Shown: positions 59,436 to 64,000 of the stretch, in pieces
Layout of the letters: every line of letters begins with the position of its first letter
Numbering within the stretch: the stretch's first letter is position 1
Assembly: GCF_040822065.1 (NCBI RefSeq)
Contig: NZ_CP162005.1
Span: forward strand, 5,766,001 to 5,830,000
Length of the DNA: 64,000 nucleotides
Source of the DNA: Pedobacter sp. WC2423
Lineage (GTDB): Bacteria; Bacteroidota; Bacteroidia; Sphingobacteriales; Sphingobacteriaceae
Direction: 5' to 3'
Notes under the pieces: model-generated
Database searches by the model: none
What the model saw: the letters and a program-made list of their open reading frames with translations, nothing else
What the model was told of the DNA's origin: nothing
Made by a program: the position numbers and the translations under genes

Positions 59436-60404
59436 ATGAATACTTCTCAAGAAATAGAACACGTTCAGTGTCTGATCATAGGTTCGGGTCCAGCAGGTTA
59501 TACTGCTGCAATTTATGCTGCCAGAGCAGATTTGAAACCAGTGTTGTATACCGGAATGGAAGCTGGAGGACAATTGACGCAGACTACTGATGTTGACAAT
59601 TTCCCAGGTTATCCTAATGGCATCATGGGCCCTGAAATGATGGAAGATTTCCGCAAGCAAGCAGAACGTTTTGGTGCAGATATCCGTTTTGGTTATGTAA
59701 GTTCAGTAGATTTTTCAGCTACACCACATCAGGTTGTGGTAGATGAGATTAAAACAATTACTGCTGATACAGTCATTATCTCTACTGGTGCTACTGCGAA
59801 ATGGCTGGGCTTACCTAGTGAGCAGCATTACAATGGTTTTGGAGTTTCGGCTTGTGCGGTATGTGATGGTTTCTTCTTCAAAAATCAGGATGTGGCTATT
59901 GTTGGTGCAGGAGATACTGCAGCAGAAGAAGCAACTTATCTGGCTAAATTATGTAAGAAAGTATATATGCTGGTACGTCGTGATGAATTCAGAGCTTCTA
60001 AAGCAATGGTTCACCGTGTATTAAATACGCCTAATATTGAAGTAATCTATAATTCTGAAGCTAAAGAGGTTTTAGGAAATGGTAAAAATGTAACTGGTCT
60101 GAAGATTTTAAATAACAAAACTGGTGAAGAAAAAGATCTGGAAGTAGAGGGATTCTTTGTGGCTATCGGTCATAAACCAAATACTGACATTTTTAAAGGC
60201 TGGTTGGATATGGATGATACTGGTTATCTGAAAACTATTCCTGGTACTACAAAAACAAATATTGAAGGTGTTTTTGCAGCTGGTGATGTACAGGATCATT
60301 ACTACCGTCAGGCAGTAACTGCTGCGGGTTCAGGCTGTATGGCAGCATTGGATGCAGAGCGTTATCTTGCTGCTAAAGAACATGAAGTGAAAGCTGTTTC
60401 TTAA
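59436..60404 (+). CDS. trxB: Thioredoxin-disulfide reductase
   Basis: A 322-residue flavoenzyme that reduces thioredoxin with NADPH. FAD motif GSGPAGYTAAIYAARA (17-32), redox pair C140-x2-C143 (CAVCDG), NADPH motif VGAGDTAAEEA (with the RRDEFRAS basic patch for the 2'-phosphate), and the FAAGDVQDHYYRQAVTAAGSG end. Complete length. It has a consensus promoter and its own terminator, so it is monocistronic. Confidence 0.98.
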   Translation: MNTSQEIEHVQCLIIGSGPAGYTAAIYAARADLKPVLYTGMEAGGQLTQTTDVDNFPGYPNGIMGPEMMEDFRKQAERFGADIRFGYVSSVDFSATPHQVVVDEIKTITADTVIISTGATAKWLGLPSEQHYNGFGVSACAVCDGFFFKNQDVAIVGAGDTAAEEATYLAKLCKKVYMLVRRDEFRASKAMVHRVLNTPNIEVIYNSEAKEVLGNGKNVTGLKILNNKTGEEKDLEVEGFFVAIGHKPNTDIFKGWLDMDDTGYLKTIPGTTKTNIEGVFAAGDVQDHYYRQAVTAAGSGCMAALDAERYLAAKEHEVKAVS

Positions 60405-60421
60405 AATACAATAGGATATGG

Positions 60422-60453
60422 AGCCCCGTTAGTTTTACTGACGGGGCTTTTTG
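60422..60453 (+). terminator. Terminator of trxB
   Basis: Arms agccccgt (60422-60429 region) and acggggct (60441-60448), then a T run. Confidence 0.88.
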
Positions 60454-60813
60454 CATTAAAACTAAATTTGTGTGAAGAAATGGGATTGATTAATTGCTAT
60501 AATCATATTACACGGTTTTGTATTCTCCATATTTTATTATAATTTCATCAATTAATAAGCTAAACCGATTTAACATATTATTTGATGTTAGATTTTTAAA
60601 TAATTTTTAGGGTATTAAGGTACTTAAGTTACTGTTAATATAAAATGAAATTCTTTTAATGACCAGCTTCTTCATTTTTTGAATGATCTTCTGTCTGGTT
60701 ACGTTCTTTCTGCTATACGACTCCTTGTTTAATAGCAATCTTTCATCCTGTCAAAAAAATTGAACATATTTATACCATTATTTTAAAAACCCAAATAAAT
60801 ACACAAATTCGTA
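60454..60813. other. Gene-free upstream region of the GH2 gene
   Basis: 360 bp of AT-rich sequence between the trxB terminator and the GH2 start. No ORF, repeat, riboswitch-like fold or clear promoter pair is seen. Confidence 0.5.
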
Positions 60814-63504
60814 ATGTCTAAAACCACCAAATTCCGATTGCTCAAAATGCTGTTTTCTTTGCTGATGGTCATGGCAACATTCAATCAGTCATCAGCTCAA
60901 GATCAATATGAACTCAATTCGGGCTGGCTATGTATGCCATCTACTCAAGTAAAAGCAAAGGGTACTGAAATTTCTAATGCTAGCTTCTCTTTGTCAGGCT
61001 GGAAAAAAGCTGTAGTTCCTGGAACAGTACTGACCACTATGCTGGAAAATAAAGAGGTACCGGATCCTTTTTTTGGAATGAATAATAAACTGATTCCTGA
61101 TATTTATGATACAGGAAGGGATTATTATACTTACTGGTTCTCTAAAGATTTTAAGGAAGCAATTCCCGGAGCTGATGGCCAGGTATGGTTGAAATTCAGA
61201 GGAATTAACTATAGTTGTGATATCTTTCTGAATGGTAAAAAAGTAAATGATAAACCTTTCAAAGGAATGTACCTGAGGAAAACGTTTAACATTACTGCAT
61301 TGCTTTCAAAAAGCGGAATAAACAGACTGGCTGTAATTGTTTACCCTCCTGATGAAGTAGGTAACCCGAACGGCGGACAAGGTGGTGATGGAACGATTGC
61401 AAAAGGAGTAGCACATCAGTATACTGCCGGATGGGACTGGATTCGTCCGATCAGAGATAGAAATACCGGAATCTGGGATAAAGTATATATTGAAAGAACT
61501 GGTGGTGTAAGCCTGGATAATCCGCATGTAGTTACTCTTGTACCTGGAAAACGTGAGGCTTCAGGACAACAGCAGCCTGCAATTATTAAAGTTTCTGCTG
61601 AACTTAAAAATACAACTGGCAAACCCGTAACGGGAAACCTGGTTTACACGATGGGAGGGCAGAAGGTCAGCAAATCGGTTACGCTGAAACCTAACAGTAC
61701 GAATGAAATCAGCCTTCCGGAATTAAGCTTTGTAAATCCTAAGTTATGGTGGCCTGCTGGTTATGGTAAACAAGATCTATATGCTTTAAAAATCAGCTTT
61801 TTAGAAAAGGGAACCAAACTTTGTGATAGTCAGACGGTCAATGTAGGAATCAGAGAGATTCAGACAGAATGGAATGTGACCACTAAGAGCAAAGAGGTTT
61901 TGGTCAACGGACAAAAGATATTTATTAAAGGAGGTAACTGGATCATTTCTGATGCGATGCTTCGTTTTACGGATGCCAGGTATGATACGGAAATCAGATA
62001 TCACCGCGATATGAACCTGAATCTGATCAGGATCTGGGGTGGTGCTTTGATTGAACGTCCTGAGTTTTATCAGGCTTGTGATAAATACGGAATGCTGGTT
62101 TTACAGGATTTCTGGATGTCGGGAGATTGCAATGGGAGATGGGAAGATCCAATGAAACTGGAAGATCAATGGAAACGCAGAAAATATCCGGATGACCATC
62201 ATTTATTCCTTGAATCGGCTACTGATATGATTAAAATGGTACGTAACCATGCTTCATTAGCGATTTGGTGCGGAGGAAATGAAATTACTCCGCCAGATGA
62301 TATTCTGATTCCGTTACGTGATTCAATTTTACCAAAACTGGATGGTACGCGCTGGTTTATTGACTATTCGAATTCAGACAGTATGTCACTGAATACGATT
62401 GGTGGAAATGGTGACGGGCCTTATACGATTCAGGAGGTAAGTACTTTCTGGAAAGACCGGACTTTCCCATTCAATTCTGAAGTAGGTTCTGTTGGAGTTG
62501 GTGATCTGGAGTCTCTGGAAAGATTTATTCCCAAGGCTAATTTAATCGCTCCTGTTTATGTAGCTCCGGAAAAGCGTGAAGCAAAAGGCCCATCTGAAAA
62601 AGTGGATTCTGTATGGGATTATCACAATTATCTGGGAGTAGGTTATGAGCAGCATATTCTGCCTTATGGTAAACCTGCTGATATTGCTGATTTTGCCAAG
62701 AAGGCACAATTGGTCAACTATGATCAGTACAGAGGCTTAATGGAAGGCTTCAGTTCTCATATGTGGGAATGGTATACTGGTGTAATTATCTGGAAAACAC
62801 AGAATCCATGGACTTCCATGCGTGGACAGATGTATGATTATTACCTGGATCCTAATGCTTGTTTATTTGGTTTACGTTCTGGAAGTGAGCCTTTACATGC
62901 AATGTATAATCCTGTAGATGGAATGCTGATGGTCGTTAACAATGGCTTTAAGGGCAGACAAAACATCATGCTGGATGCCAGGGTATTTGATATGGATGGA
63001 AAAGAGACCTCTTTAACCAGGGTATTCTGTTTCCTTGATCCGGCAAGTACTAAAAAAGTTATGTCAGTTAAAAAGATCGTAGATGAGCTTTCAGCAAAAA
63101 AGGGTTCCTTTCTTTCTTTACAGTTGTCAGATGAAAATAAAAACTTATTGAGTAATAACTTATACTGGTTAGCTGATAGTAAAGGCGGTTATTCGGGACT
63201 AAATTCACTGAAAGGTTCTGCCCTTAAAATGACTGCAAAACAGTTGAAAAGCGGACAGATTGAAGTTTCTTTAAGCAACCCGGCCAATGGCCCTGTCAGT
63301 TTCTTCAACAGAGTCTCCCTGGTGAATGCACAAACTAAAAAAAGAGTTTTACCGGTATTTTATGATGATAACTATTTCTCTATCCTTCCGGGGGCAGACA
63401 AAAAGATCATTATAGATTATCAGCCTGAAAAAGGTGTTTCACTGCCAATGATCACTTTAACCAACTATGTTGGACAGGAACAAACCATCCAGATTAATCC
63501 CTAG
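60814..63504 (+). CDS. Glycoside hydrolase family 2, exo-beta-D-glucosaminidase or mannosidase-like
   Basis: An 896-residue exported enzyme: signal peptide (about 1-29, cut near SSAQ), sugar-binding jelly-roll domain (about 35-225), immunoglobulin-like domain (about 235-345), and the GH2 barrel with FIKGGNWIISDAMLRF, NLIRIWGGALIERPEFYQ, the acid/base glutamate E490 (WCGGNEITPPD) and the nucleophile E556 (FNSEVG), then C-terminal beta domains. This architecture and the WDWIRPIRDRNTGIWD segment match exo-beta-glucosaminidases of chitosan breakdown and related endo-beta-mannosidases. The next gene is nagB, which supports a glucosamine-releasing role (inference). It probably acts in the periplasm. 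Confidence 0.88.
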   Translation: MSKTTKFRLLKMLFSLLMVMATFNQSSAQDQYELNSGWLCMPSTQVKAKGTEISNASFSLSGWKKAVVPGTVLTTMLENKEVPDPFFGMNNKLIPDIYDTGRDYYTYWFSKDFKEAIPGADGQVWLKFRGINYSCDIFLNGKKVNDKPFKGMYLRKTFNITALLSKSGINRLAVIVYPPDEVGNPNGGQGGDGTIAKGVAHQYTAGWDWIRPIRDRNTGIWDKVYIERTGGVSLDNPHVVTLVPGKREASGQQQPAIIKVSAELKNTTGKPVTGNLVYTMGGQKVSKSVTLKPNSTNEISLPELSFVNPKLWWPAGYGKQDLYALKISFLEKGTKLCDSQTVNVGIREIQTEWNVTTKSKEVLVNGQKIFIKGGNWIISDAMLRFTDARYDTEIRYHRDMNLNLIRIWGGALIERPEFYQACDKYGMLVLQDFWMSGDCNGRWEDPMKLEDQWKRRKYPDDHHLFLESATDMIKMVRNHASLAIWCGGNEITPPDDILIPLRDSILPKLDGTRWFIDYSNSDSMSLNTIGGNGDGPYTIQEVSTFWKDRTFPFNSEVGSVGVGDLESLERFIPKANLIAPVYVAPEKREAKGPSEKVDSVWDYHNYLGVGYEQHILPYGKPADIADFAKKAQLVNYDQYRGLMEGFSSHMWEWYTGVIIWKTQNPWTSMRGQMYDYYLDPNACLFGLRSGSEPLHAMYNPVDGMLMVVNNGFKGRQNIMLDARVFDMDGKETSLTRVFCFLDPASTKKVMSVKKIVDELSAKKGSFLSLQLSDENKNLLSNNLYWLADSKGGYSGLNSLKGSALKMTAKQLKSGQIEVSLSNPANGPVSFFNRVSLVNAQTKKRVLPVFYDDNYFSILPGADKKIIIDYQPEKGVSLPMITLTNYVGQEQTIQINP

Positions 63505-63526
63505 AACCAAACCTCACAAATATAAA

Positions 63527-64000
63527 ATGTCAAGATTAAATTTATTAGAAGAGACGAGATACGAAAAATTGCCGGTCAGTGTCTACACTGATGAACAAAC
63601 TGCAAGTATTGAAGTGGCAAAAAGAATTTCATCTCTTATTCTGTCAAAACAGGAAAAAGGAGAACAGGCTGTTTTAGGCCTTGCTACCGGAGCCACTCCT
63701 GTGAAAGTATATAAAGAGCTGATCCGCCTGCATAAAGAAGAAGGACTTAGCTTCAGCAATGTGGTGACTTTTAATCTGGATGAATATTATCCGATGAAAC
63801 CTGGATCGAATCAAAGTTATGTTCGTTTCATGAATGAAAATCTTTTTGATCATATTGATATTAAAAGGGAAAATATAAATATTCCGGATGGTGAATTGAA
63901 AAGAGAAGATATTGAGGATTTTTGTTTGAAATATGAACAGAAAATCAGTGGTTTCGGGGGGATTGATTTACAAGTGCTCGGGATAGGAAGAACGGGGCAC
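63527..64000 (+). CDS. nagB: Glucosamine-6-phosphate deaminase (cut by window end)
   Basis: The first 158 codons are visible. NagB converts glucosamine 6-phosphate to fructose 6-phosphate and ammonia. Motifs seen are VLGLATGATPVKVYKEL (substrate phosphate loop), VVTFNLDEYYPM with the catalytic Asp region, SYVRFMNENLFDHI and the GIDLQVLGIGRTGH loop. The N-terminus (MSRLNLLEETRYEKLPVSVY) is that of the long Bacteroidota form, which usually carries a second PIG-L-like domain; this part lies outside the window. It follows the GH2 gene by 22 nt, so both are likely in one operon. Confidence 0.95.
   Translation, partial: MSRLNLLEETRYEKLPVSVYTDEQTASIEVAKRISSLILSKQEKGEQAVLGLATGATPVKVYKELIRLHKEEGLSFSNVVTFNLDEYYPMKPGSNQSYVRFMNENLFDHIDIKRENINIPDGELKREDIEDFCLKYEQKISGFGGIDLQVLGIGRTGH

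Overview
The window is a chromosomal segment of a Bacteroidota bacterium, most likely of the Sphingobacteriaceae (Pedobacter-like). The signs are house-type promoters with a TAnnTTTG -7 box (for example before rpmH, tsaB, guaB and trxB), LytTR regulators paired with LytS-type kinases, a zinc-free type B ribosomal protein L31, menaquinone made by the futalosine route (MqnC), DUF3857 transglutaminases, M16 protease pairs and an AT-rich, short-spaced gene layout. It is mostly core genome. I see no rRNA, tRNA, CRISPR array, prophage or intact insertion sequence.

Layout. 1-3.4 kb: a three-gene leftward operon (MoeY/ThiF-like E1 enzyme, a GNAT/autoinducer-synthase-like acyltransferase, a 7TM-DISM receptor cut by the window edge), divergent from a stand-alone RpfG-type receiver. 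3.5-6.6 kb: rpoN, mscL, a ChaN-like protein. 6.7-9.3 kb: a LiaF-like membrane protein with a LytS/LytTR two-component pair. 9.4-11.1 kb: rpmH, rnpA, yidD, tsaB. 11.1-14.1 kb: two unknown envelope proteins. 14.1-14.7 kb: an intergenic stretch with a 127-bp palindrome built of 11-bp tandem units. 14.7-19.6 kb: DUF423 protein, priA, an outer-membrane barrel, pcm, smpB. 19.7-22.3 kb: MntH-Usp fusion and its DtxR-type regulator with an operator. 22.4-25.0 kb: Lrp regulator, ung, a thioredoxin, a TPR membrane protein and a small protein. 25.1-31.0 kb: lysS, long-chain acyl-CoA synthetase, iscS-iscU-iscA. 31.1-38.5 kb: methylmalonyl-CoA epimerase, L31, an alternative GlmU, tpiA, prmA, mpl, an Xre regulator, a GNAT-like protein and a very acidic small protein. 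38.9-44.3 kb: a beta-propeller sensor kinase and LytTR regulator divergent from two exported ferritin-like proteins. 44.4-52.0 kb: mqnC, an M16 protease pair, a transglutaminase pair. 52.3-60.4 kb: GNAT, guaB, a seven-repeat WKNG lipoprotein, an unknown protein plus LOG, acyl-CoA carboxylase beta, a MORN-type protein, trxB. 60.8-64.0 kb: a GH2 enzyme followed by nagB (cut by the window end), which suggests glucosamine-polymer use.

The least explained parts are the E1/acyltransferase/7TM-receptor operon, which could be a make-and-sense signalling circuit, and the 11-bp-phased palindrome at 14.3 kb. Paired active and degenerate enzyme paralogues (M16 proteases, transglutaminases), shared terminators built into gene ends and recurring 14-nt gene overlaps are smaller points of interest.
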